Shown in pieces: positions 44,524 through 53,237 of a DNA stretch of 64,000 nucleotides. The DNA is taken from assembly GCA_015057755.1 (NCBI GenBank), contig SVDR01000001.1, positions 1 to 64,000 of the forward strand. The letters run 5' to 3'. How positions within the stretch are numbered: position 1 is the stretch's first letter; every line of letters begins with the position of its first letter. The translations under genes and the position numbers were made by a program. The stretch comes from Lachnoclostridium sp. (lineage in GTDB: Bacteria; Bacillota_A; Clostridia; Lachnospirales; Lachnospiraceae). Below the pieces are notes generated by a model that saw only the letters and a program-made list of their open reading frames with translations, searched no databases and had not been told where the DNA came from.

Positions 44524-45306
44524 TTACTTAATATATTCTCTTTTTAACTGTACTGCTGCCTCTAATGCAACGGTGCACATTAATTTCTGTGCCTCTGCAA
44601 AATCTACCAGCCATTCATCTGTCGCACGGTTTGCATGCACTGCACAGATACAACCTGTCATTACATCCAGCAGACTTCCGAGTGTCATGATCGTTTCGCC
44701 TTCCATTTCCATATTCAGGATGCGAAGTCTCTCATACTTTTCAAGCAGATCATTGTCATGGAATACCTTTCCGACTGCCGGTCTTGCCTGCCCTGCAAAG
44801 AATGAACCAACAGATGCTGAGATTCCCTTCCAGGATCTTACTCCAAGACGCTCACACGCATCTTCCAGACAACGGACTACCTCAAAAGAAGCGACAGCCG
44901 GATACTCCGGCGGAGCATAAAACTGACTCGCCCCCCCCATTCTCATGGCTGCTGTATTGATCACCATCTCTCCACATTTGATCTCCGGTCTTGTAACACC
45001 TGTTCCTCCGATTCGAATCAGTGCCTTGGCACCGAGTTCGATCAATTCAACTACTGCAATCTCTGTAGACGGTGCACCAATACCTGTGGAGCAAACACTG
45101 ATTGGAACCCCTTTATATGTACCGGTACCCACAGCATATTCACGATTGCTTGCCACAATCTTAAAATCATCACACAAATCTACGAACATCTTCACTCTGC
45201 CCGGATCACCAGGTAATAATACGATTTCAGCCACATCACCTTTTCTGCACATTAAGTGCGGCACTTTGCCATCGAAATTCGGATTTTCAGCAGAAACTGT
45301 CTTCAT
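44524..45306 (-). CDS. nucleoside phosphorylase, uridine phosphorylase-like
   Basis: Cleaves nucleosides with phosphate to base and (deoxy)ribose-1-phosphate. 260 residues: phosphate-binding GDPGRVKMF, SNREYAVGTGTYKG, the STGIGAPSTEIAVVEL block, RIGGTGV, and the MEMEGETIM ribose-binding motif. It follows the two permease genes by 24 bases, so it is the last gene of the BMP-type nucleoside import unit, and deoB nearby can use its product. Uridine is likely but not proven; other nucleosides are possible. Confidence 0.88.
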   Translation of the reverse strand: MKTVSAENPNFDGKVPHLMCRKGDVAEIVLLPGDPGRVKMFVDLCDDFKIVASNREYAVGTGTYKGVPISVCSTGIGAPSTEIAVVELIELGAKALIRIGGTGVTRPEIKCGEMVINTAAMRMGGASQFYAPPEYPAVASFEVVRCLEDACERLGVRSWKGISASVGSFFAGQARPAVGKVFHDNDLLEKYERLRILNMEMEGETIMTLGSLLDVMTGCICAVHANRATDEWLVDFAEAQKLMCTVALEAAVQLKREYIK

Positions 45307-45330
45307 GCTAATTCCCCCTTCAATACATTA

Positions 45331-46251
45331 TTAACCGGCCATTCCGGCTTTCTGATTTTTCTTTTTTGCACGTGCACCCATGACCCACATACTGATAATG
45401 GTCAGAAGATATGGAGCCATCGATGCAAACTGAGACGGTAAACGATAAGCCTGAGCCACGTTACCTACCGCCATTGCGAAACCAAAGATGATCGAGAAGA
45501 TCATCGTTAAGATCGGGTTGCCTACGCCCATGTTCTGCGCCGCAATTGCAATGAATCCACGTCCTGCAGCCATATCCGCAGTAAAATACGGAAGATAACC
45601 CATAGACAGGTACATACCGCCAAAAGAAGCAAGGATACCGGACAATACCAACGCAATAAATTTCGTCTTGCGAACATTAATACCTACAGAAGCGGCTGCA
45701 TCCGGGTTCTTGCCAACCGCCTGGATACGGATTCCAAGCTGTGTTTTATTGATCAGGAACCATGCAAACACTACGGAAGCAAATGCAAAATATACCATCA
45801 GGTTGTGACCGGACACCAGGTCTCCCAGTACCGGGATCGACTCAATGACCGGAATATGTACAACCGGGAATTTTAAAGATACCAGTGTAGATGTATCCTG
45901 CTTCATACCAGTCAGAAGATATAACATATAAAGTGTTCCGCCGTTTGCAAATGTATTCAGGGCAAGGCCGGAAAGAAGAGGTCTCGCATCTAAATATAAC
46001 ACAAAGTAAGCAAAAATTGCAGCGATAACAATACCTGCAGCGATTCCGCAAAATACACCAACAAAAATATTCTGTGAATACGCGCTTCCGAGAACACCGC
46101 CTAATGCTGCAAACAGCATCATGCCCTCATATGCAACACAGAGGATATTCGCCTTGGCTCCGATTACAGCTGCCATTCCAACCAGGATTAGAGGAGTACT
46201 CATTCTGAGAATAGAACCGATAAATTCTATAATAAAATCATATGTCAGCAT
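45331..46251 (-). CDS. nucleoside ABC transporter permease (BMP-type system)
   Basis: 306 residues with about nine membrane helices, BPD_transp_2 type. The segment LVLSGILASFGGMYLSMGYL and the FIAIAAQNMG block near residues 200-240 are typical of the YufQ/NupC class. Its ATG overlaps the previous permease stop by one base. It forms the second channel half with the 366-aa permease. Confidence 0.9.
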   Translation of the reverse strand: MLTYDFIIEFIGSILRMSTPLILVGMAAVIGAKANILCVAYEGMMLFAALGGVLGSAYSQNIFVGVFCGIAAGIVIAAIFAYFVLYLDARPLLSGLALNTFANGGTLYMLYLLTGMKQDTSTLVSLKFPVVHIPVIESIPVLGDLVSGHNLMVYFAFASVVFAWFLINKTQLGIRIQAVGKNPDAAASVGINVRKTKFIALVLSGILASFGGMYLSMGYLPYFTADMAAGRGFIAIAAQNMGVGNPILTMIFSIIFGFAMAVGNVAQAYRLPSQFASMAPYLLTIISMWVMGARAKKKNQKAGMAG

Positions 46252-47351
46252 TAGTTTGCACCTCCCTGTGTTTCCATTTCACGTTTGGTGTTCTTAACAA
46301 TCACACTGTGTTCCCATTGAGCCAGGAATCTTTCCGCTGCAACAAGAATGATAATGACTGCCTGAATAACACTGATGATCTCCGGAGGGATACTGGAACT
46401 GAAATTCAACGCATCCGCGGATGTTCGGATATAAGCCAAGAACAATGCTGCCAGAGGCATATACTGTGGTTTGTTATGACAGAGAACAGCAAGCATAACA
46501 CCGTCCCATCCATGGTTTGTGAGACCGCCGTACATAAATCTCTGGTAGTTTCCTAATGTCTCTAAGGTACCGCCCATACCGGAAATACAACCTGCAATCA
46601 GAGAAATACTGATGATTGTTTTTCCTACCGGCATACCAGAGTAAACCGCAAACTTCTGGTTCTCACCGATCGTTCTTGCGCTGATACCAAAACTTGTATG
46701 ATACAGAAGCAAGTAACCGAAAATTACTGCAAGCACACCAAAAACCAGACCAATATGGATTCTGGAATTGCCAAACAGAACCGGTAAAACAGTAGTCTCT
46801 GAGAAGCGATAAGAAGCCTCAAATCCTGCAGCCGGATCACGGAGCGGATTCAGGATAATATATAAACCAAGATACAAGGCTACATAGTTAATCATAAGAG
46901 AGGCTACGATCGTAACAACGTCATAGTGAACATGAAGGATTCCCGGAATTCCCATGATCACTGCACCGGCAGCCGCACCTGCAAGAATACAAAGCGGAAT
47001 GTGGATCACAGACGGAATTCCCGGAATGATCGCAACCGCCGTAGATGCAACCGCACCCGCAAAGAATGCACCTTCTGCTCCAATATTGGTCTGTCCGGCA
47101 GAGTTCACCAGACAGATCGCCGTACCTGTAAATAACAGCGGGATAAATTTGGACACGATCGTTGTAAGTCGGCTGGCGTTTTTAAGAGGTCCAATCAATA
47201 ATGTCGTAAAATCCTTTACTGCGTTATCGCTGACCGTTGCGATCAGAATAAATGCGATCACAAGGGAGATCAGAATCGCCATCGCAGTTCTTAATACCGA
47301 GAACCACATCTCAATCTGTCTTGTCTTACTTACGGATTTTGCTTTATTCAA
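46251..47351 (-). CDS. nucleoside ABC transporter permease (BMP-type system)
   Basis: 366 residues, about nine helices, YufP/NupB class. NIGAEGAFFAGAVASTA and LIAGCISGMGGTLETLGNYQ are the conserved cytosolic-loop blocks. The likely start is TTG at 47351, eight bases from AGGAGG; the GTG at 47360 lies inside that ribosome site. It overlaps the ATPase stop by 8 bases. Confidence 0.88.
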   Translation of the reverse strand: MNKAKSVSKTRQIEMWFSVLRTAMAILISLVIAFILIATVSDNAVKDFTTLLIGPLKNASRLTTIVSKFIPLLFTGTAICLVNSAGQTNIGAEGAFFAGAVASTAVAIIPGIPSVIHIPLCILAGAAAGAVIMGIPGILHVHYDVVTIVASLMINYVALYLGLYIILNPLRDPAAGFEASYRFSETTVLPVLFGNSRIHIGLVFGVLAVIFGYLLLYHTSFGISARTIGENQKFAVYSGMPVGKTIISISLIAGCISGMGGTLETLGNYQRFMYGGLTNHGWDGVMLAVLCHNKPQYMPLAALFLAYIRTSADALNFSSSIPPEIISVIQAVIIILVAAERFLAQWEHSVIVKNTKREMETQGGAN

Positions 47352-48939
47352 AGATAACACCTCCTATTTCCTCAGCACTCTGTCTTTTCAATCCGAGCAT
47401 ATATTCTCCTAAGATCTGCTCATCCACCTTCTTGGCATCCGGGAAATAAGCCACGATCTCTCCTTCATACATAACAAAGATGCTGTCGCTGACAGAAAGA
47501 AGCTCTGTCAGGTCCGCAGAAAACAGAAGAACCGCCGTTCTTTCTTTGTCACGCAATTCTACGATTTTCTTACGGATCATCTCCGCCGCGCCGACATCGA
47601 TACCTCTTGTCGGATGACAGGAAAGCAGGAATTTCGGGTTTGACGTAAATTCACGCGCCGCAACAACTTTCTGGATATTACCGCCGGAAAGAGTTTTGAT
47701 CGCCGCATCCGGTCCTTCGCACTTTACCAGGAATTCCTTAATATGGTTCAGGCTTTCTTCTTTTACTTTTTTCCAGTTTAAAAGACCGTTTTTTGAATAT
47801 TCTTTTTTATAATATCGGTCCGCAACAATGTTTTCCTGAATGCTCTGGGTCTTTGATGCTCCGTAAATCATTCGGTCCTGATGTACCAGAGATACGCCCA
47901 TCTCACGGATCTCACGAATGGATTTTACGTTACGGATAGATTTACCATTTACACAAACATCTCCGGTCTGTACCGGAAGCAGACCTGCAATCACATCCGC
48001 CAGTTCTGCCTGTCCGTTTCCCTCTACGCCTGCAACACCAAGTATCTCTCCAGCTCTCACATCAAAGGAAATGTTGGAGAATATCTTTCTCTCCTGCTTT
48101 ACTCCATAACTTAAATCACGTACTTTTAAAACGATTTCTTCCGGTTTCGCCGATTCCTTTTCAATATCCAGCATAACATCACGGCCAACCATCATTCTGG
48201 AAATATCAGCCTCTGTTACATCTTTAATATCTACTGTACCTACGGATTTACCCATTCTTAATACAGTAATACGGTCACAGATCTCACGTACTTCGTTAAG
48301 TTTATGAGAAATAAATACAATGGAAAAACCCTGGTCTCTTAAATGTTTCAACTGTACAAACAGCTCCTTGATCTCCTGCGGAGTCAATACGGCTGTCGGC
48401 TCATCTAACAGTAAGAGCTTTGCACCTTTCAGAAGGATCTTTAAGATTTCCACTCTCTGTTTGTGACCAACGGAAAGTTTTCCCACGATCGCATCCGGAT
48501 CCACTTCCAGATCATATTTTTTTGAGGTTTCCAGGGCAAGTCTTCTTGCTTCTGCACGATCATAAAGAATTCCTTTGACCGGCTCTCCTCCAAGAACCAT
48601 ATTATCCGCTACGGAAAGCTCATCCACCAACATGAAATGCTGATGAACCATACCGATTCCATAGTCCAAAGCATCTAACGGACTTGAAATCTTCTGCTCT
48701 TGTCCGGCGATCAGGATACGCCCGCCTTCCGGCGTCTCCTGTCCGAACAGAACTTTCATCAGCGTAGTCTTACCCGCACCGTTTTCTCCAACCAGACCAT
48801 GGATTTCACCTTTACGAACATTAAAATTTACATTGCTGTTCGCTACAAATCCATTTTCATAGATCTTCGTGATATTTTCCATGGTAAGCATATCATCGCC
48901 GATCTTTATATCTTCAAACAATCTCTGCTTATCTGTCAT
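47344..48939 (-). CDS. nucleoside ABC transporter ATPase (two NBDs, BMP-type system)
   Basis: 531 residues with two nucleotide-binding domains, like YufO/NupA and sugar importers. First NBD: VGENGAGKTTLMKVLFG, KLSVGHKQRVEILK, LLLLDEPTAVLTP. Second NBD: GVEGNGQAELADV, a degenerate Walker A, with TLSGGNIQKVVAARE and a CHPTRGIDVGA segment replacing the usual Walker B-D-loop. I chose the ATG at 48939 (MTDKQRLFED); the extension to 49056 runs through the terminator after the lipoprotein gene. Confidence 0.9.
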   Translation of the reverse strand: MTDKQRLFEDIKIGDDMLTMENITKIYENGFVANSNVNFNVRKGEIHGLVGENGAGKTTLMKVLFGQETPEGGRILIAGQEQKISSPLDALDYGIGMVHQHFMLVDELSVADNMVLGGEPVKGILYDRAEARRLALETSKKYDLEVDPDAIVGKLSVGHKQRVEILKILLKGAKLLLLDEPTAVLTPQEIKELFVQLKHLRDQGFSIVFISHKLNEVREICDRITVLRMGKSVGTVDIKDVTEADISRMMVGRDVMLDIEKESAKPEEIVLKVRDLSYGVKQERKIFSNISFDVRAGEILGVAGVEGNGQAELADVIAGLLPVQTGDVCVNGKSIRNVKSIREIREMGVSLVHQDRMIYGASKTQSIQENIVADRYYKKEYSKNGLLNWKKVKEESLNHIKEFLVKCEGPDAAIKTLSGGNIQKVVAAREFTSNPKFLLSCHPTRGIDVGAAEMIRKKIVELRDKERTAVLLFSADLTELLSVSDSIFVMYEGEIVAYFPDAKKVDEQILGEYMLGLKRQSAEEIGGVIFE

Positions 48940-49054
48940 CCTGCTTTCATCCTCGCTTTCTATATCTTCTTCAAAAGCTTTCCAGCCTGCCATTCTTGGC
49001 CATATGAGAATATCACTGAAATGTACAGTCATACACTCATATAGCCAAGAACGC

Positions 49055-49081
49055 AAAAAGGGGTGCGTTCAGGCACCCCTT
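49055..49081 (-). terminator. internal terminator after the BMP lipoprotein gene
   Basis: Perfect stem AAGGGGTGC (49058-49066) with GCACCCCTT (49073-49081), loop of 6, followed by five T on the minus strand. It sits between the binding-protein gene and the ATPase gene and likely sets a high binding-protein to channel ratio. Confidence 0.85.
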
Positions 49082-49094
49082 CTAGGTTCGATCA

Positions 49095-50294
49095 TTACTG
49101 TGCTGCTGCAAGAGCTTTCAGAGCATCGATATCCTCTGTGGAAGCGCCATAAGCTGTGCTAACTTCAATCTCCCCAGCGATCATCTTTTCTGCGATCTCT
49201 GTAAGCTGTGTACGAATCTCTTCCGGAACTAATGCCTGATAGAACTCGTTGTCAGCTAATGTTACACCACCATCTGCATACGGGATCTTGCTATGTGTAC
49301 CCCACTCAGCTGTACCTGCGCCAACTTCTTCAACAATCGGGGAAACCATGTTGTAGTAAGCCTTGATTACGGAAGTAACGATATGTTCAGCTGTCTCTTT
49401 GCTTGTAGCTGCGATCTTTGTAGCTTCATCTGCATCTGCGCACATAGCATAGAAACCTTTTTCAAGTGCAGCATCAGCAACTGCAAGGTCACTGTTTGTT
49501 ACACCTAAGATAACATCTGCACCGCTGTTGTTCTGAGCAAGAGCCATCTCTTTTGTAAGAGCAGAGTCGTTGTGGTCACCTACGAAGGAGTATAATACTT
49601 CGATAGACGGATCAACATACTTAACGCCTTCGATGTAAGATACAAGAGCATCAAGAACAGCTGTGGATTCCATAGCACCTACGAAACCAACTGTCTTAGC
49701 ATCGTTTGCATACTCAGCCCCAGAAGTTGTTAATAATGCTGCAAGAGCACCTGTAAGGAAGTAACCCTGGTTCTGAAGAACCTGTACAGACATTACGTTA
49801 GAGTTCTTGCCATCAGCAAAGTTCATCTCTGTATCGAAGATGAAGAACTTCTGATCCGGATATTTTGCTGCTGTGTTGCCAAGCGGCTCGATCATCGTAC
49901 CGAATCCTGTAACGATAAGATCGTACTCGCCCATCTCAGCTGCCTGCATGAGTGTGCTCTCATATAAGGAAGTGTCCATATTACACTCGAACGTGGAAAC
50001 ATTACCGCCGTTTGCATCTGTGTAGTCCTTTAATGCTGCGTAAACGTCGTCGTTGTTTGTGCCGCCGCCAAGGCTGCCTGTTACAACAAACATGATGTTT
50101 AACTCTGCTAACTCTGCTGCTGCCTCTGTAGCCACTTCAGCCGCTGCTGTTGTAGCTGCCTCAGTTGCTGCTTCTGTAGCCGCTGCTGTTGTGGCTGCCG
50201 CTGTTGTTGCAGCTGTTGCTCCACCGCCACAAGCTGTAAGGAGCATGGATGCTGTTAATGTTGCACTTGCAAGTGTCATTAATTTCTTTTTCAT
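49095..50294 (-). CDS. BMP-family nucleoside-binding lipoprotein
   Basis: Extracellular binding protein of the importer. 399 residues: signal with lipobox LTACG (Cys about 22), an Ala/Thr/Glu repeat linker to about residue 65, and a two-lobed binding domain with NIMFVVTGSLGGGTNNDDVY, DLIVTGFG, KTVGFVGAMES and the DEATKIAATSKETAEHIVTS region. The PnrA/Med family binds purine or other nucleosides. ATG at 50294 with GAGGGAGAACA upstream. A consensus promoter and two palindromes precede it. Confidence 0.92.
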   Translation of the reverse strand: MKKKLMTLASATLTASMLLTACGGGATAATTAAATTAAATEAATEAATTAAAEVATEAAAELAELNIMFVVTGSLGGGTNNDDVYAALKDYTDANGGNVSTFECNMDTSLYESTLMQAAEMGEYDLIVTGFGTMIEPLGNTAAKYPDQKFFIFDTEMNFADGKNSNVMSVQVLQNQGYFLTGALAALLTTSGAEYANDAKTVGFVGAMESTAVLDALVSYIEGVKYVDPSIEVLYSFVGDHNDSALTKEMALAQNNSGADVILGVTNSDLAVADAALEKGFYAMCADADEATKIAATSKETAEHIVTSVIKAYYNMVSPIVEEVGAGTAEWGTHSKIPYADGGVTLADNEFYQALVPEEIRTQLTEIAEKMIAGEIEVSTAYGASTEDIDALKALAAAQ

Positions 50295-50358
50295 TGTTCT
50301 CCCTCTCTTTCCCGACATTTTACCGGATGTTATATTACTAGTTCACCTCTGTTTGTTT

Positions 50359-50391
50359 ATTCCGTGTAGCGGAATGTTGTTTCGTAAAACA
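50359..50391. promoter_or_regulatory. two adjacent palindromes in the leader of the importer operon
   Basis: ATTCCGTGTAGCGGAAT (50359-50375, arms ATTCCG/CGGAAT) and TGTTTCGTAAAACA (50378-50391, arms TGTTT/AAACA) lie just downstream of the promoter. They are candidate operators for the IclR-family protein encoded next door. Confidence 0.5.
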
Positions 50392-50406
50392 GAATCTTGT
50401 GTATAT

Positions 50407-50435
50407 ACTTTATCATTTTAGACAAAAAAAGTCAA
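50407..50435 (-). promoter_or_regulatory. promoter of the nucleoside importer operon
   Basis: Minus strand TTGACT (50435-50430), spacer 17, TAAAGT (50412-50407). The leader is about 105 bases and holds the two palindromes. Confidence 0.65.
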
Positions 50436-50470
50436 CGGATTTTCTCATATTCTGTCTTTTTGCCGCATAA

Positions 50471-50517
50471 AAAACGAACACAAATGAAGATGTTTTCTCT
50501 TCATTCGCATTCGTTTT
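50471..50517 (-). terminator. terminator of the IclR-family regulator gene
   Basis: AACGAA plus AATGAAGA pair with TCTTCATT plus TTCGTT around a short internal loop, followed on the minus strand by TTTTTTA, six bases past the stop codon. Confidence 0.75.
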
Positions 50518-50523
50518 TCGATT

Positions 50524-51258
50524 TTATGAAATTTGTTCGGAAATCTGTTCCGCGTATGCTTTCAAACGCTCAATCAATGTTTCGTTAATTGATTTTTCGG
50601 ATTTCACAGTTGTCGTAGCAATTGCCGCAATTACGTTTCCACGATAATCGGTAATTGGACAGGAAATACCCTGAATTCCGATTTGTAACTCCTCATCGAT
50701 AATCGAATATCCCTGACGACGGATTTGTTCCAACTCGTCCATCAGCTCGTTCATTTCTGTCTTTGTATATGGCGTTTCTTTCTTTCGTTCGCTTCTCTGT
50801 AAAATATCGTAAGCCCGCTCCGGTCTCATATATGCGGCAAACACACGTCCGGAAGAAGTGCTGTACAGTGGAAGTTCATTACCTGTCTGCACCATGTAAA
50901 TCGATGCGTTACTGTTTTCCACACAATCCAGGTTGATAATCTTCTCTCCGTTCATCACACAAAGAACCACCGGATTCTGAATTTCTTTTACGAGTTGGCG
51001 CATATATGGTCGTGCTAAGGCGATCAGACTGTTCTGCTCGCGCATTCCTGAACAGATGGAATAAATCTTATAACTCAAACTATATCGTTTTGTATCTGCA
51101 TTCTGCATCACAAAATGGTTGTCCTGTAAACTTTTCAAGACACGATGAGTAGAACTTGCCGGAATTTCCAATGCTTCCGACAATTCTGATACGGACATAC
51201 CAGACTCTTCTTTGCTTAAAATTTCAATCGTTTTTAATACTCTGTCAACTAGCTGCAT
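50524..51258 (-). CDS. IclR-family transcriptional regulator
   Basis: 244 residues: winged helix at 1-75 (MSVSELSEALEIPASSTHRV is the helix-turn-helix region) and an IclR effector domain from about 85 (LARPYMRQLVKEIQNPVVLC, SSGRVFAAYM, GISCPITDYRGNVIAAIA). It lies 5 bases after ligA and just upstream of the nucleoside importer, whose leader has two palindromes, so it probably controls that importer. The effector could be a nucleoside or sugar phosphate; this is not visible. Confidence 0.92.
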   Translation of the reverse strand: MQLVDRVLKTIEILSKEESGMSVSELSEALEIPASSTHRVLKSLQDNHFVMQNADTKRYSLSYKIYSICSGMREQNSLIALARPYMRQLVKEIQNPVVLCVMNGEKIINLDCVENSNASIYMVQTGNELPLYSTSSGRVFAAYMRPERAYDILQRSERKKETPYTKTEMNELMDELEQIRRQGYSIIDEELQIGIQGISCPITDYRGNVIAAIATTTVKSEKSINETLIERLKAYAEQISEQIS

Positions 51259-51263
51259 TCCTT

Positions 51264-53237
51264 CTAATTTCTCCCCGGCAAACCGATCATTTCCAGGAAA
51301 TCCACCTCAGAAATGATCGGAACTCCAAGCTCTTTCGCTTTTTTATTCTTTGAAGAATTGGATGTCACATCGTTGTTGATCAGATAACTGGTCTTTGCAG
51401 TCACAGAGCCTGTTACCTTTCCGCCCTTGGACTCGATCAGAGCCTGCAGTTCCTTTCGGTTTGCAAAATGCTCCACGGAACCGGTCACAACAAAAACCTT
51501 TCCTTCCAGAGAACTGTCACCATTCTCTGTCTGCTCGTCCTCAAATGTCAGATCGTTTAACAAATGATCCAATGCCTCATTATTCTTCTCTTCTTTAAAA
51601 TACTTTACCCAGGCATCCGCAAGCACGGCACCGATGCCGTCAATGCTGCAAAGAGCCTCGGAATCTGCACTGCGCATCGCATCCAGATCGTAACGGAAAT
51701 GTTTGCAGATCATCTTGGCATTTGCCAGACCGATTCCCGCGATTCCAAGACCGTAGATCAGGCGAGGAAGTGTCGTATGGGAAGCGCTCTTGGCAGCATT
51801 TACCAGGTTTTCATAAGATTTCTCACCGAAACCTTCCATCTCCACAATCGCCTCTTTATGGCGATCCAGATGGAAAATATCCGAGAATTCATGAATGAAA
51901 CCGGCTGCAATAAACTTCTCCAGCGTCATCTCAGAAAGTCCGTCAATGTTGAGCGCATCACGGCTTACAAACAATGCAAAGCCCTTCATCTTCTTTGCCT
52001 GACAATCCGGGTTGGTGCAGTACAGGGATTTTACCTCGTTAATACTGCGGATCTCTGTGGCTCCGCTACATACAGGACAATGCTCCGGAATGTCTTTCAC
52101 TCCGCTTCTTGTCAGATTATCTGCGATCTGCGGGATGATCATATTGGCTTTGTATACCGTGATCCGATCACCAACGCCCAGTTCCAAACCTTCCATGATG
52201 CTGATGTTATGAACGCTGGCACGGCTGACAGTCGTTCCTTCCAGCTCTACCGGTTCAAACACAGCAACCGGATTGATCAGACCTGTTCTGGATGCACTCC
52301 ACTCAATATAAGAAAGCGTGGTTTCCTGCAGTTCGTCTGCCCATTTGAATGCGATAGAATCACGCGGGAATTTCGCTGTTCTTCCCAGAGATGCACCATA
52401 CGCGATATCGTCGTACAGAAGCACAAGTCCGTCGGACGGAATGTTGTAATCCTCCACTTTTTTCGCAAAATCCGCGATCGCATCTGCAATGGTCTCCGCA
52501 GTCACTTCCACGGCTTCCACCATTTCAAATCCCAGACTTGACAGCCAGTTTGCCTGTTCTTTCTTGGAGTTGTGGAAATCCACACCTTCCGCCTGAACCA
52601 GTGCAAATCCCATAAATCGCACATTACGGCTGGCTGTGATCTCACTGTTTAACTGTCTGACAGAACCGCTGCATAAGTTTCTCGGATTTTTATATTTTGC
52701 ATTCTCATCTGCGATGGTCGCATTGAGCTTTTCAAAATCCTCGTATGTGATGATCGCTTCTCCGCGGAGGATCAGTCTGCCCTTGTACGGAATCGACATC
52801 GGAAGATTGACAAATGTCTTCGCGTTTCCGGTGATAACTTCGCCAATCTCTCCATTTCCGCGTGTTACAGCTTTTGCTAATTTTCCATCTTCATATGTGA
52901 GAACCACGGTCAGACCGTCCATCTTCCAGGACAGCAGTCCTTTCTGGGAACCAAGCCATTCCTTCAGTTCATCCACACTTTTTGTTTTGTTTAAAGAAAG
53001 CATCGGGCGCTCATGGCGCTCCTTCGGAAGTTCACTAAGCACCTCATAACCAACCTGCTGGGTCGGACTTCCGGCGAAGATCGTACCGGTCTCCGCCTCC
53101 AGCGCAGCCAGTTCATCGTACAGCTTATCGTACTCAAAGTTGCTCATGATCTCGCTGCTTTCCTGATAATATGCTTTCGCCGCCTCAGAAAGAATTGCAG
53201 AAAGTTCTTTCATTCTCTCTAATTTCTGCTTTATCAT
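51264..53237 (-). CDS. ligA: NAD-dependent DNA ligase, divergent LigA type
   Basis: 657 residues: domain Ia (AYYQESSEIMSNFEYDKLYDE), adenylation Lys in SWKMDGLTVV, OB fold, four-Cys zinc finger (CPVC..CTNPDC, about 405-430), helix-hairpin-helix repeats (GIGAVLADAWVKYF) and a C-terminal BRCT domain (GKVFVVTGSVEHF). Several normally fixed positions differ: the usual TRGDGxxGEDVT reads TRGNGEIGEVIT, and the domain Ia YYxxDxPxxxD pattern is altered. It may be a second, specialised LigA. It directly abuts the pseudouridine synthase gene. Confidence 0.9.
   Translation of the reverse strand: MIKQKLERMKELSAILSEAAKAYYQESSEIMSNFEYDKLYDELAALEAETGTIFAGSPTQQVGYEVLSELPKERHERPMLSLNKTKSVDELKEWLGSQKGLLSWKMDGLTVVLTYEDGKLAKAVTRGNGEIGEVITGNAKTFVNLPMSIPYKGRLILRGEAIITYEDFEKLNATIADENAKYKNPRNLCSGSVRQLNSEITASRNVRFMGFALVQAEGVDFHNSKKEQANWLSSLGFEMVEAVEVTAETIADAIADFAKKVEDYNIPSDGLVLLYDDIAYGASLGRTAKFPRDSIAFKWADELQETTLSYIEWSASRTGLINPVAVFEPVELEGTTVSRASVHNISIMEGLELGVGDRITVYKANMIIPQIADNLTRSGVKDIPEHCPVCSGATEIRSINEVKSLYCTNPDCQAKKMKGFALFVSRDALNIDGLSEMTLEKFIAAGFIHEFSDIFHLDRHKEAIVEMEGFGEKSYENLVNAAKSASHTTLPRLIYGLGIAGIGLANAKMICKHFRYDLDAMRSADSEALCSIDGIGAVLADAWVKYFKEEKNNEALDHLLNDLTFEDEQTENGDSSLEGKVFVVTGSVEHFANRKELQALIESKGGKVTGSVTAKTSYLINNDVTSNSSKNKKAKELGVPIISEVDFLEMIGLPGRN

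Noticed and set aside
50095..50230. Low-complexity Ala/Thr repeat in the BMP lipoprotein as a possible tandem-repeat element
   Set aside because: It is an in-frame linker common in Lachnospiraceae lipoproteins, not an independent repeat.
51564..52541. 325-codon plus-strand open frame opposite ligA
   Set aside because: Antisense shadow; the ligase frame is fully supported by motifs.
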